From positions 5,076,030-5,140,029 of the forward strand of contig CAIIXF020000009.1 of the NCBI GenBank assembly GCA_903813345.2: a stretch of DNA of 64,000 nt. The letters are read 5' to 3'. Made by a program: the position numbers and the translations under genes. Shown here one piece after another: positions 1 through 12,500 of this stretch. The stretch comes from Owenia fusiformis (taxonomy: Eukaryota; Annelida; Polychaeta; Sabellida; Oweniidae). Positions within the stretch are counted from its first letter, which is position 1, and the number at the start of each line of letters is the position of its first letter. The notes below the pieces were generated by a model. The model did not search any database. It was not told where the DNA came from and saw only the letters and a list, made by a program, of their open reading frames with translations.

Positions 1-49
1 TAACATGAAACTGAACCTACATGTAAAACTTGTACATAAAAGAGTTGTA

Positions 50-340
50 GCTAGATTCAGTCTCTATTTATGGCTGGTGCTCATAAGCAGATTTAACTCA
101 TGCCTTGCAGATTCTGTTAAGATTCAGTCACTTCTCAAGGGTTGTAGGCAGATAAACTCTATTCAAGGGTTGTACACACAATCAGTCTGTATTCATAAGC
201 TGCTCTCAGATTCTGTCTTAATTCATTAAGTCTTCTCAGAATCAGCCTCTATTCATAAGCTGCTCTCAGATTCTGTCTTAGTCTTTTCAGAATCAGCCTC
301 TATTCATAAGCTGCTCTCAGATTCAGCTTTTATTCAAAGT
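50..340. repeat. Minisatellite downstream of the TEX14-like stop codon
   Basis: Units of roughly 40-60 bp repeat GATTCAGTCTCT or AATCAGCCTCTATTCATAAG with CTGCTCTCAGATTCTGTC. The 12-mer GATTCAGTCTCT also occurs in the last codons of the terminal exon (about 369-380), so the array may derive from the end of the coding sequence. Confidence 0.6.
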
Positions 341-360
341 CAAACCAATATCTATGGTGT

Positions 361-573
361 CTACTCTGATTCAGTCTCTGAACTGGAAGGTTGCTCCACA
401 ATCATTTTGGTCTTTACAACAGGAGCATGAACAGTTTCCTCATATATAATCTCTGTCTTCCCATTCTCAAGGTCAGTGCGTGTATGGAGAATGTCATGCT
501 GACCTCCATTGGTGGAAGATGACGCCACCTTTAGTTCTGTACTGTAACCAGACTCACCTAATACCTCAACTTG
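361..573 (-). CDS. TEX14-like terminal exon with stop codon
   Basis: The 213-nt exon follows acceptor TTTCTTTCCAG and ends in a TAG at 361-363. It encodes QVEVLGESGYSTELKV, then TDLENGKTEIIYEE and a PSSSETESE C-terminus. An AATAAA signal lies on the minus strand at 329-334, only ~27 nt past the stop, inside a short tandem array that echoes the last codons. Confidence 0.8.
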   Translation of the reverse strand, partial: QVEVLGESGYSTELKVASSSTNGGQHDILHTRTDLENGKTEIIYEETVHAPVVKTKMIVEQPSSSETESE

Positions 574-3500
574 CTGGAAAGAAAAAGAAAACATTGAATT
601 TCCATAAGAGAGTAGTGTTTTAGAAAATGAACAAGTTGGGTTTTATATTTTCACTCAGTTATTTTCCATGTCAATATGAGACACCTGCACTTTGCTACTA
701 GAGATGGAGTGGACACAATTAATAGCTATTAAGCCTGTAAAGCCTATTAAGCCTAAAGTCCAATTCTTTCCACTAAGATTATCACTATAATTTCAAAATA
801 ATTTTCTAACATCAAATTGCTGTTGGTGGCCTCTGTCCCTATCAATTTGTTATATAGTATTATTTTTGCCTTATGCAAGGAAGGATCTTATTTGTTGAGT
901 TATACCTTGACAGATTGCTCACAATATGTCTGATCAGACTGGGGAGTTACATGTGTCATCTGTTGCAGGTTATTCCTCATAGCTGGCCTGTTTCCAGGGG
1001 TGTAAGGAGTGAATGGAGTCATATACTCTGTAATTAATATCAAGTCAATTACATGTGAAGTGTATAGTATTCTGGGGTGTACGGAGTGAATGGAGTCATA
1101 TACTCTGTAATTAATATCAAGTCAATTACATGTGAAGTGTATAGTATTCTGGGGTGTACGGAGTGAATGGAGTCATATACTCTGTAATTAATATCAAGTC
1201 AATTACATGTGAAGTGTTAAGTATTGTGGGGTGTATGGTGTGAATGGAGTCATATACTCTGTAATTAATATCAAGTCAATTACATGTGAAGTGTATAGTA
1301 TTCTGTGGTGTATGGAATGAATGGAGTCGTATACTCTATAATTAATATCAAGTCAATTACATGTGAAGTGTTAAGTATTCTGGGGTGTATGGTGTGAATG
1401 GAGTCATATACTCTGTAATTAATATCAAGTCAATTACAAGTGAAGTGTATTGTATTCTGGGGTGTATGGAGTGAATGGAGTCATATACTCTGTAATTAAT
1501 ATCAAGTTAATTACATGTGAAGTGTATGGTATTCTGGGGTGTACGGAGTGAATGGAGTCATATACTCTGTAATTAATATCAAGTCAATTACATGTGAAGT
1601 GTATAGTATTCTGTGGTGTATGGAATGAATGGAGTCGTATACTCTATAATTAATATCAAGTCAATTACATGTGAAGTGTTAAGTATTCTGGGGTGTATGG
1701 TGTGAATGGAGTCATATACTCTGTAATTAATATCAAGTCAATTACATGTGAAGTGTATTGTATTCTGGAGTGTGTGGAGTGAATGGAGTCATATACTCTG
1801 TAATTAATATCAAGTCAATTACATGTGAAGTGTATTGTATTCTGGAGTGTGTGGAGTGAATGGAGTCATATACTCTGTAATTAATATCAAGTCAATTACA
1901 TGTGAAGTGTATTGTATTCTGGGGTGTATGGAGTGAATGGAGTCATATACTCTGTAACCAGAACAACGGCAACGCCAAAGCGTAGCGAATCCAATCGAAC
2001 AGAAATGGCTGGCATTTTACAAACGAAATATATAGCAAATATCATAAAACAACATACCAGAAAGGCCACCATTTTCAAAATGGTTAGCCAAGTTGTCATC
2101 AGAAGAAATAATATGCTTTTAGTAGCCACCTATAAAATTTTTGAAAAATCACACACATTTACTTGTGAAATAAGTAAAAAATGTAAAAATGACAGCCATT
2201 TTTTAAAATGGCCGCCTACTATCCAAGTGTCATGAGACAGTGTGCAAGGCTCGTGAGTATTCACATATCAAATATGAACAAAATCGCTTCACTACTTTTC
2301 AAGTTATAGTAAAAACGTAAAAATGGTGGTCATTTTTCAAAATGGCCACCTACTACCCAAAGTGTCATTAGACAATGTGCCATGCTTATAGTATTCACAT
2401 ATAAAATATGAAACATACCAAATATGAACAAAATCGCTGAACTACTTTTCGAGTTATAGTAAAATACGTTAAAATGGCAGCCATTTTTCAAAATGGCCAC
2501 CTTCTACCAAAAGTGTCATTAGACAATGTGACATGCTTATAGTATTCACATACCAAATATGAACAAAATTGCTTCACTACTTTTCGAGTTATTGTAAAAT
2601 ACGTTAAAATGGCGGCCATTTTTCAAAATGGCTGCCTTCTACCAAAAGTGTCATAGGACAGTGTGCCATGCTTATAGTATTCACATACCAAATATGAACA
2701 AAATTGCTTCCCTACTTTTCGAGTTATAGTAAAATACGTTAAAATGGCGGCCATTTTGAAAAATGGCCGCCTTCTACCAAAAGTGTCATAGGACAGTGTG
2801 CCATACTTATAGTATTCACATACCAAATATGAACAAAATCGCTCCACTACTTTTCGAGTTATAGTAAAATATGTTAAAATGGCGGCCAAATTTTTTTTCA
2901 AAATGGCCGCCTTCTACCAAAAGTGTCATAGGACAGTGTGCCATGCTTATAGTATTCACATACCAAATATGAACAAAATCGCTCCACTACTTTTCGAGTT
3001 ACAGCAAAAATCGTAAAATAACGAGTAAAGGCCGAAAAATGGCTGCCATGTGCTTTTTTTAATATCTACGTTTATATCACTTACTTCCCTCTTAATTATA
3101 TGTCATTACCTTAATAAATTGACTAGTCGAAAGGTCTAACACCCCTATTGAATGAACGGATTAGTGAATGAACTCGTCCAATACACTGCCTATCCATGCT
3201 TCATGCTACGACCTACTTCATATTACCTTTCGACGACCATCTCGCTACAAGCCTTCAACAGAACTTGGAGCAACTATATTCGTCAAGATGATGAACAACG
3301 AGGACGTTTACATGAACACCTCAGAGAAATGTCCTGCTATCATTCTCCAGCAAGAAGAAGGAGAATGCACTGATAGAGACACAGAGCAAGCAGGGATTCA
3401 AGAGAGTGCAGACCAGAACTTCAACATGAGTCTGACTGACAACTTTCTCAAGGAGAAGATTTCTGTTCTGATGAACGAAATGCTTCAAAACAAGCAACAA

Positions 3501-6500
3501 GAAAGCCCAAGGAACAGTGTGAACACCAGGCACAGCAGTCCTCGGAGGCTTCAACAGGAGGCAAGGTCGGACAGACCAAGCTCAGCGGCAAGGAGTGAAT
3601 TTGTCAGAAGTCCCCGCAAAAGTTGCAGGAGTCCCCGCAGGAGCCCTAGCCCATGGAGATTTCAGGACCCCAGAAGCCACGCAAGTCCCAGGAGACGTGC
3701 AAGTCCTTCGAGACGTGGCAGCCCCAGGAGACGTGGGAGACATTCGAGCAGTCGGGACAGAGTTTGGAGCCCTAGGAGACCAGAACCCAGACGTTATACG
3801 CCGGAGAGAAGAGGTCATCATGACCGTCATGGTGAACACAGTCCACGCAGGCGTAGTAGGTCTTACAGTCGTGAAACTAGTGTCTCTTCTAGTTACACGC
3901 CTAGACCACGTGACCCGTCACTTCGTAGCAGCAGAGACAAGCACAGAAGTCCCCATAGGAGACCAAAGTCCCGCTCTAGAAGCAGAAGTCCAGTTCGAAC
4001 GAGGTCACCTAACCCGGAAGTGATTGCTCCAGTTTCACTTTCGAAAGAAAGTTCAACCAATCACAGTCTCGAACGTCACGAGGGGCCCGAGGATATGGAC
4101 TCGCCCAGTGAAAATTTTCAAGATGGCGGCTCCAGGATTTCGGAAGAAGAGAAAGTTTTGGCTTCGTACAACGCGGCGGCGATATCACAAGTCAAAAACC
4201 TGTTACCAGACGCTAACCTGACGCACCAAGTTCCAGACAGAGCGGTGGTTATCAAGCCCTTGGCATCGCAGTTCTTCAAAAACGAGTCTGAAGGTAATGA
4301 AAAATCTTTCTTACCATTATCACCCACGGTGATGACTTGTTTTTCTAACAGATCCTCGATCATCGCGAACGATTTCGCCTTCAAAAAAGTAGGACAACTT
4401 TCCCGAAACGACAAGGCATCACGCTTTCCAATTCCTCCAGCCGGAGGACTTGTTGTTTCGAGTATGAGGCCAAATTCCAGCCTGTCAGCGGTGATGTCTG
4501 AAGAAAATTTCAAGAAAGCTGACAAGGATTTGACTATCAGCAAGACCCAGTATAGGCTTCTAGAGGAAGGCTTAAGATTCCAACTGAAACCTCTGGCATA
4601 TGCAGAATGGCTGTTAGGTGCAGTGGCCAAAATTCTCAACGATTCTTCATCCACTGATACTAAGATGTTGTCTGATCTACTACAACCTGCAGCACAAGCC
4701 ATTGGCTGTCTGACTGATCAAAATGTGAGACTGCTGTCCAACGTAGTTCTACTTAGGAGAGATGGCTTCTTGAAGAACATGACTTGCCCTTCTGCAGCAA
4801 AGGAAATGCTCAGAACTCTACCCATAAACCCTTTGGCTCAGGAATTATTCCCACAGGAGTCAGTCACTGAAATTTTGAAGTCCAACCAGTCTGATCTCAC
4901 CAACCAGGCTTTAACTTCCTTGGCTAAGATGAATGCAAGAGCTGAATCAAAGAAGTCTTCTCAACCAAATAAGAAAGACAACAACAACAACAACAGAAAG
5001 TCCAGTTTCAATAACAACAATGGCCCTGGTAAAAAGAACAGCTCTAACTCTTTTCGTGGCAAGGGAAGAGGAGAGAAAAAATCACAGTGACTATCTACCT
5101 ATATCATCCAGTCCTCCAAGTCTTTGTCTCCCACAGCTACCTGTAAGCCCTCAACAGCTACCAGTGGGAGGCAGACTACAGCATTTTCTTGCCAAATGGA
5201 AAGAAATCACAGATCTAGGAGGATTTCTACAGATCATAAAGGAAGGTTACCAGCCGAAACTTCACACAAAACCTACCCTTACATGCAATCCTTGGCCTTT
5301 CCAGTCATCAACAAGAGACAGAAAAGACCTTTATGCAGCTACAGTCACTCAACTTCTGGAGAAACAGGCCATAGAAGTTGTCCAGAACGTATCCAGTCCA
5401 GGCCTTTACAGTCATCTTTTCTTCGTCCCAAAAAAATCCGGCTCTCTAAGACCAGTCATCAACTTGCATCATCTGAACCTTCATCTAGAAGTTCCAAAGT
5501 TCAAGATGGAAACAGTAGCACAGATCATGGATGCAGTACAGCCTCAACAGTGGGTGACGTCCATAGACTGCGTAGATGCTTACTTTCATCTCCCAATCAA
5601 GCAGTCATTCAGGAAATACCTGCGCTTTGTTGTTCAGGACCAAGTACTTCAATTCAAAGCCCTGCCCTTTGGTCTGGCATCAGCCCCGATGATTTGGACA
5701 CATCTGTTACGGCCTCTAGCAGCTCATCTTCACTCCAGAGGCATACTGTTTCATTATTACCTCGACGATTGGCTGATTCGAGGCAATTCACCTACAGTAG
5801 TTCTACAACATACTCAGATGGTGCTGGAACTGGCTCAGGCTCTGGGTTTCCTCATAAACTTCAAGAAGTCGGAACTACAACCAACTCAGAAGTTCACTTA
5901 TGTGGGAGTAGAATACGATCTCAGCAAGGGAATTTGCCGTCCCCCTCACGATCGAGTAGAAAAGATATGGAAAGCTGGACAACATCTTCTAGAGAAGGGA
6001 ATAGCCTCAGCAGAAACTAGGCCTGTTGTCATCTGCGGAGAAACAAGTGCCATTGGGTCGTCTTCATCTACGACCTCTACAGTGTTGTCTGTTCCAACAG
6101 TGGTCTCCTCTATCTCAGCCCCAGTCACATCTAGTTGTCCTCTCACCAGATGCTCAGGGGGCACTCCTATGGTGGCTAGACCCCAGGAATTTACAAGCTG
6201 GTCAGCCTCTCAACAGATTTCACCCAACAATGACAATCTACACAGATGCATCGTTGGAAGCATGGGGGGCCCACACACAATCGCAGGAATGCTCTGGAGT
6301 CTGGTCCCAGTTGGAATCAAGTCATCACATCAACTTTCTGGAGTTACTAACAGTCAAGAAAGCTCTGATGTTCTTCAAGGAAAAGATAACTGGACAGAAT
6401 ATTCTGATTTGCACAGACAGCACGACTGTAGCAGCATATATCAACAACCAGGGCGGAACACATTCCCCTCAACTACTCCAGTTAACTCAGGAGATTCTCT

Positions 6501-9500
6501 TATGGTGTCACAATCAGCAAATTGTACTCAGAGCGAATCATATTCCAGGATCACTGAACAGAAGGGCAGATCAGTTATCCCGGAAAAACCAGATTGTCAA
6601 CACAGAGTGGTCTCTTCATGCAGACATAACCAAGAATCTATGGAAAATATGGCCAACTCCCAATCTGGACATGATGGCCACATCTCACAATCACAAACTA
6701 CCAGTTTACGTGGCTCCAGTTCCAGATCTTCAGTCGTGGAAAACAGACGCCATGTCACTGAATTGGGACAACATGTACTTCTACATATTTCCCCCAACAG
6801 CAATGATAGCAGCAGTCCTGAACAAACTGCAGGCTCACCAAAACACAAAATGTGTAATGATAGTACCAAAATGGCCCAATCAACCATGGTACCCAGACCT
6901 TCTCAGTCTACTAGTAGATTTTCCTGTACTGATTCCAATATGGAAGAAACTCCTTCTTATGCCAAGGACCTCGATTTTTCATCAAGATCCAGAAAAGATG
7001 TCTCTACACGCTTGTCTGTTATCAACAATAACTTGCGAGAGGAGGGGTTTTCTGAAGAAGTGTCCAAAGCAGTACAAAAGTCTAGGAGAAAATCTACCAA
7101 TGCCATCTACGATTCAAAGTGGAAATTATTCTCTGTTTGGTGTTTGGAAAGAGATACCAATCCCATCGAGGCATCTATTCCAATGATTGCAGATTTCTTC
7201 ATTTATCTCAGAAACACTAAAAAGAGGTCTTTTTCTACTATCGAGGGCTACACAACAACTTTTTTCACCCCACCTATCCAATATGTTACATGCTATGACA
7301 TATAATTAAGAGGGAAGTAAGTGATATAAACTGAAGATTTTTTTTATTAAATCAACCGTTTATGGAACTTACTTACCTCTTAATTACCAGAGACCCACCC
7401 ACCTTCCCCGCTTGAGGGAAATTTTTTATTTTATTTTTTTGTATCTTCGAGGTCTCTCGGTAATATGAAGTAGGTCGTAGCATGAAGCATGGATAGGCAG
7501 TGTATTGGACGAGTTTATTCACTAATCCGTTCATTCAATAGGGGTGTTAGACCTTTCGACTAGTCAATTTATTAAGGTAATGGGATATAATTAAGAGGTA
7601 AGTAAGTTCCATAAACGGTTGATTTAATAAAAAAAATCTTCAATTTGTAGCTTTATTAATGTCCTTTATAATTTTTTTACACTTAAAACATATTGCTATT
7701 ACAGTTTTACATATTGTACCTAAATTACTGTAAAATCGGCACTAAAATGGCCGCCATTTTGAAATGAGCGGCCATTTTGAAAATCGGCTTTCAAGCAGAA
7801 CTTCTACCCCCATAGGGTATATGTGTACAAAATATGAACAAAATCGGGCCAACGGTATTTGAGTTATTGCCCGGACGGACGGACAGACGGACGGACGGAT
7901 GTACGTACGGACGGACGGACGGAGGCGTTCCCTATATCCCTCCGAACTTCGTTCGATGGGATAATTAATATCAAGTCAATTACATGTGAAGTGTATAGTA
8001 TTATGGGGTGTATGGAGTGAATGGAGTAATATAATCTGTAATTAATATCAAGTCAATTACATGTGAAGTGTATAGTATTCTGGGGTGTACGGAGTGAATG
8101 GAGTCCGATAATATCAAGTCAATAACATGTGAAGTGTATAGTATTCTGGGGTGTATGGAGTGAATGGAGTCATATATTCTGTGACGTCTATAGTATTCTG
8201 GGGTGTAATGGAGTCATATATTCTGTAATTAATATCAAGTCATTTACATGTGAAGTGTATAGTATTCTGGGGTGTATGGAGTGAATGGAGTCATATATTC
8301 TGTAATTAATAAAAAGTCAACTACATGTGAAGTCTATAGTATTCTGGGGTGTAATGGAGTCATATATTCTGTAATTAATATCAAGTCAATTACATGTAAA
8401 GTGTATAGTATTCTGTGGTGTATGGAATGAATGGAGTCGTATACTCTATAATTAATATCAAGTCAATTACATGTGAAGTGTTAAGTATTCTGGGGTGTAT
8501 GGTGTGAATGGAGTAATATAATCTGTAATTAATATCAAGTCAATTACATGTAAAGTGTATAGTATTCTGGGGTGTATGGAGTGAATGGAGTCATATATTC
8601 TGTAATTAATATCAAGTCAATTACATGTGAAGTGTTAAGTATTCTGGGGTGTGTGGAGTGAATGGAGTCATATATTCTGTAATTAATATCAAGTCAATAA
8701 CATGTGAAGTGTATAGTATTCTGGGGTGTATGGAGTGAATGGAGTCATATATTCTGTAATTAATATAAAGTCAACTACATGTGAAGTCTATAGTATTCTG
8801 GGGTGTAATGGAGTCATATACTCTGTAATTAATATCAAGTCAATTACATGTGAAGTGTATTGTATTCTGGGGTGTATGGAGTGAATGGAGTCTCTGAAAT
8901 ATCAAGTCAACTTCACGCATAGTTTCTCAAACATATCAAGCAATGTGACATTTTGAGTTTTTAATGGAAAGGGCAAGTAAATTAGTTCATTATTTGCACA
9001 AATCTTTATTCTCAGTAAATCCCTGGCATCTTTCTACTCTATTCAAAAGGAATATTCCAATTTTTCTTTTTTCAAAGTCAAACATGTACAAAGAACAAGA
9101 ACTAAATGCATGACAAGGCCTACTTCTAATTTTCCTTTATATCTTTTGATCTTCCTCCGATTCATTTATAAGCAAAATCAGAATTCCATAGAACAAGCCC
9201 ATAAACCTGATTTACTTACCATTTGTATTCCCCAAGGCAGACACTTGAAATAAACTTTCACCCGCAGTGCCATCTATGTAGCGAATAGTGCTCTCAGCTT
9301 GACTGGGGTCATATGTCATATTCTTGGGGTCAAAGGTCACATTTCTGGACTCATAGTTGGAGGCTTTAGGCTCAAAGTTTCTTCCTTCAAGGTCCCTTTC
9401 AGGAGTCATGTTAGAGTCAGGATCTAGTGCCATGGTTTGCTGGAAGAATATATAAGCATAATGCCAAAAGGGAAGGGTGACTAAAAACTTAAGGAAACCC

Positions 9501-12500
9501 AACAAGAAAAGCAAACTGTAAGTGTAAATCTGTCATAAGAAAAGTAGACCCTATATATCCCAAAACCATGATCTAACATGAAAGGAAACAATGTCTAACA
9601 GTAACATCCCCCTCCCCCTCCAATCGAGAACCAATATCACAATCCGGGACCAGAACACCAAGGGACATTTCATTCATACTGAAGTCATTACAATAAATGT
9701 TGAAGAAAAATTGAAAAATTGATAGCCAATACTCATAACATCAAAAATAGTTGTAGATACTAGTACTCATAAAAGATAATTCAGTCTCAAATGATGTGGG
9801 ATAGATAAAAGAAAATGTTTAAACTTCTCAGGATATATTGACTTGATATACATTTTTATACTTTCAAAGTAGGAAACATCCATGAAAAATCTGATTTTAT
9901 GTATTTTTATAATGAATTAATTCAAAAGCATGGGAAAGCTTTATTTTTTTGATTTCCACACAAACTTAGCTTCTTAATCAATATAATACCTGAAGTCTCA
10001 TATGTCTTGCTTGTTCTGCATTAGGATTTAGCTCATCATCAAAGTAAGAGTCATCATCAACAGCATGCTTTCCATTGCCAATGTTCATTCCTGCAATCTG
10101 AAGAACACAGGGACATTTAGGACATGTATATTTACATGATTTAGGGCATGTATTAAGATGTAAAATTCATCAACATTTCTTATTTGTAAGCATAATTTTG
10201 AGCTCCACAATTTTCTACTAATATAATGTCAATGTCCTCCCTAGAATTGTTTTATGTTGAGTATTTTGTTGTTTTTTGGTGTTAAAATATGTCTCAATGT
10301 GGGACAACATACTGATTTTGAACTGATTGCATTGTACTGTATCTACTATCTATAAACTTCAGTGCATCTTTACTTGTTTATCTGCCTGACTAAGAAGTCT
10401 GTTTATCCTATCCACATTTTCCCCTGAGCTGGAGTTGTTTGAATTACTGGATTCCAGGGCTGTCCTAAACGTATCATTGTTTGATTCAAATTCTGAAACA
10501 AAATTGATTTCAAAGTCATAAATGTTAAGGGACCATTCTTTTAAAGCAACTGTCTTTGATATATCTGAAGCTGACCTTAATTCAAGTTATTTTATTAAAC
10601 ATTGATATACAGTATTCATATGAAAGAATATATACTCACTGTTTGGGGACTTCACCATATGGCTGTCGACATTATCAACCCCTTTTCCAAGCTCCCCTAA
10701 AGTAAATTAGGCTTATTAAATGAGTTGTATGGACATATTACGTTTCAAGTGAGATGTGTGAATACATGAAATGAAGTATGGGAACACATTGAAGATTAAA
10801 GAGAAATGTGTGATTATATTGAAGAATCAAGTGAGATGTTTGAATACCTTAAAAATCAAGAGAGATGTGTAATAACATTGAAGAATCAGTGAGATTCATG
10901 AATACATTGAAGAATCAAGTGAGATGTGTGAATACATTGATTGAAGATTCAAGTGAGATTCGTGAATACATTGAATATTCAATTGAGATGTGTGAATACA
11001 TCGAATATTCAAGTGAGATTCAGGATTACATTGAATATTCAAGTGAGATGTGTGATTACATTGAATATGTATTCAATTGAGATGTGTGAATACATTGAAT
11101 ATTCAAGTGAGATTGGTGATTACATTAAATATTCAAGTGAGATGTGTGATGACATTGAATATTCAAGTGAGAGGTGTGAATACATTGAATATTCAAGTGA
11201 GAGGTGTGAATGCATTGAAGATTTAAGTGATATATATGAATACATTTGACAAAATATCTAAATACATTGAAAGGTTCAAGTGATATATGAAATGTTTGCT
11301 GGTCCTAACATACCCTTTGGTTTAACAGACATATTTTGTGTCACAATTTCATCCAGGGAATCCACTGGGTCTAGTTTCAGCTGCTCCATGGGGTGTTTTG
11401 TCTTGTCTAACATAGGGAGCCTTGATTGATGTTGAGGGGTGCTACTGAACTGTGCATCTTTGGCCCTAACTGATGGTTTGATGTTGTCAGGCATACTGTC
11501 TGCAGGTGATATAGAGGACTGTTGGCTCTGTATTAAAATACATGAAAAATAGAACTATAGATGTCAAATGTGGGGTGTAGGCCTTAATAGCCTTGATACA
11601 AAAATGTATAGTATAAACCTCTGAATTAGAAAGTTGACGTCAACCTGCTTTGGAATGATAGCTATTTATTCTTTCATTTAAACCTCTTTAAAACACATAT
11701 TGAGGGAATGATATATCAGTCACAGCATTTCTCCTATAATGGGTCCAGTTTTGGTAAATTTTGTTCAATGTACACAAATGATGTATTCAAATGTGTGTAA
11801 CAGGTCTATTCACCAATATAACACTTCGAAGGGTTAAGATTGTAAAAAATGGCAAAACAGGGAAAAACGATAAATTAGAATAAATAACCATATGCTTATC
11901 TATTGCTTGAAAATATAAATAAATATAGAATTTGAGGCAATATATGTACCTCATCATTATTGAGTTGCCGGTACTGGGGAGCATTAGGTACGACAGCGAA
12001 GGTCTTGGGAGGCAGGTTATCCGCTTCTTGTAGATGGGGCATACAACGAATACTACTCCTATTGCGTAATACTGTTTGTTGGAATGTGTGCTTCAAGAAA
12101 ATAATTTAGCAGCTTCAAATTAGATCTTGAATATGATGCAGCAATCTTCTAAGGATTAAAGAAAATGGGTGCTGAATCCTTTTGCTATTCATTTACAATG
12201 TAACTCAATTGAAAATAAAAATTAGGGGATAACACCCAAACTATACATACTGTTTTTGCATGATTTTGGAAGTTAGATGCAAGGTTTCGTACACTGCCAT
12301 GTCCTGCAAACCAATCTTCTTCAGGCTCTTGGGTAGGACTTCTCTTCTGCTGGTATGTAATATTAACACCAGATCTACAAGTAAAGTTAAAATCAGATTT
12401 GCAATATGGCAAATTAGCATTAGATCTATAATGTGGCAAGTTAACATTGGACTTACAATGTGGCAAGTTAACATTTCATATCTACAATATGGCAAGTAAC

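Larger units (their letters stand above)
3069..7641 (+). mobile_element. DIRS-type tyrosine-recombinase retrotransposon
   Basis: Order: inverted terminal repeat, Gag-like ORF, reverse transcriptase, RNase H, a DIRS-type post-RNase H domain, the N-terminal piece of a tyrosine recombinase, an internal complementary region, and an inverted terminal repeat. The 138-bp terminal repeats (3090-3227 and 7459-7598) are inverted and nearly identical. The internal region 7295-7388 equals the complement of the left end joined to the complement of the right end, the DIRS signature needed for circularisation. The element interrupts a Helentron-like repeat whose two halves rejoin cleanly, with no evident target duplication. 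A frameshift lies near 6005-6026, and the recombinase lacks its catalytic C-terminus, so this copy looks non-autonomous. Confidence 0.92.
1957..7961 (-). mobile_element. Helentron-like non-autonomous element, copy 1 (split by DIRS)
   Basis: One end starts CCAGAACAACGGCAACGCC and the other ends TTCGTTCGATGGGAT; both ends are shared with copies at 12820 and 56167. Near each end lies an inverted CCCATCGAAC or related motif. The interior holds ~120-bp tandem repeats (ATGAACAAAATCGCTCCAC, TTTTCGAGTTATAGT) and a GGAC-rich microsatellite (7870-7923). Comparison with an empty 77-bp unit fits insertion between two T residues without target duplication. Asymmetric terminal inverted repeats plus a tandem-repeat core are features reported for Helentron-associated elements. 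A DIRS element at about 3069-7641 interrupts it. Confidence 0.55.

Noticed and set aside
5-229. 74-codon plus-strand ORF at the window start
   Set aside because: It runs through the minisatellite after the TEX14-like stop; no splice or protein signature.
6005-6026. Programmed frameshift between DIRS RT and RNase H
   Set aside because: No slippery heptamer or structure was obvious, and the recombinase is also damaged, so an indel is simpler.
7870-7923. GGAC-rich tracts as regulatory elements
   Set aside because: They are microsatellites belonging to the transposon copies and vary in length between them.
10865-11249. Plus-strand ORFs with MCEYIEYSSE repeats
   Set aside because: Produced by a 30-bp minisatellite whose period is a multiple of three.
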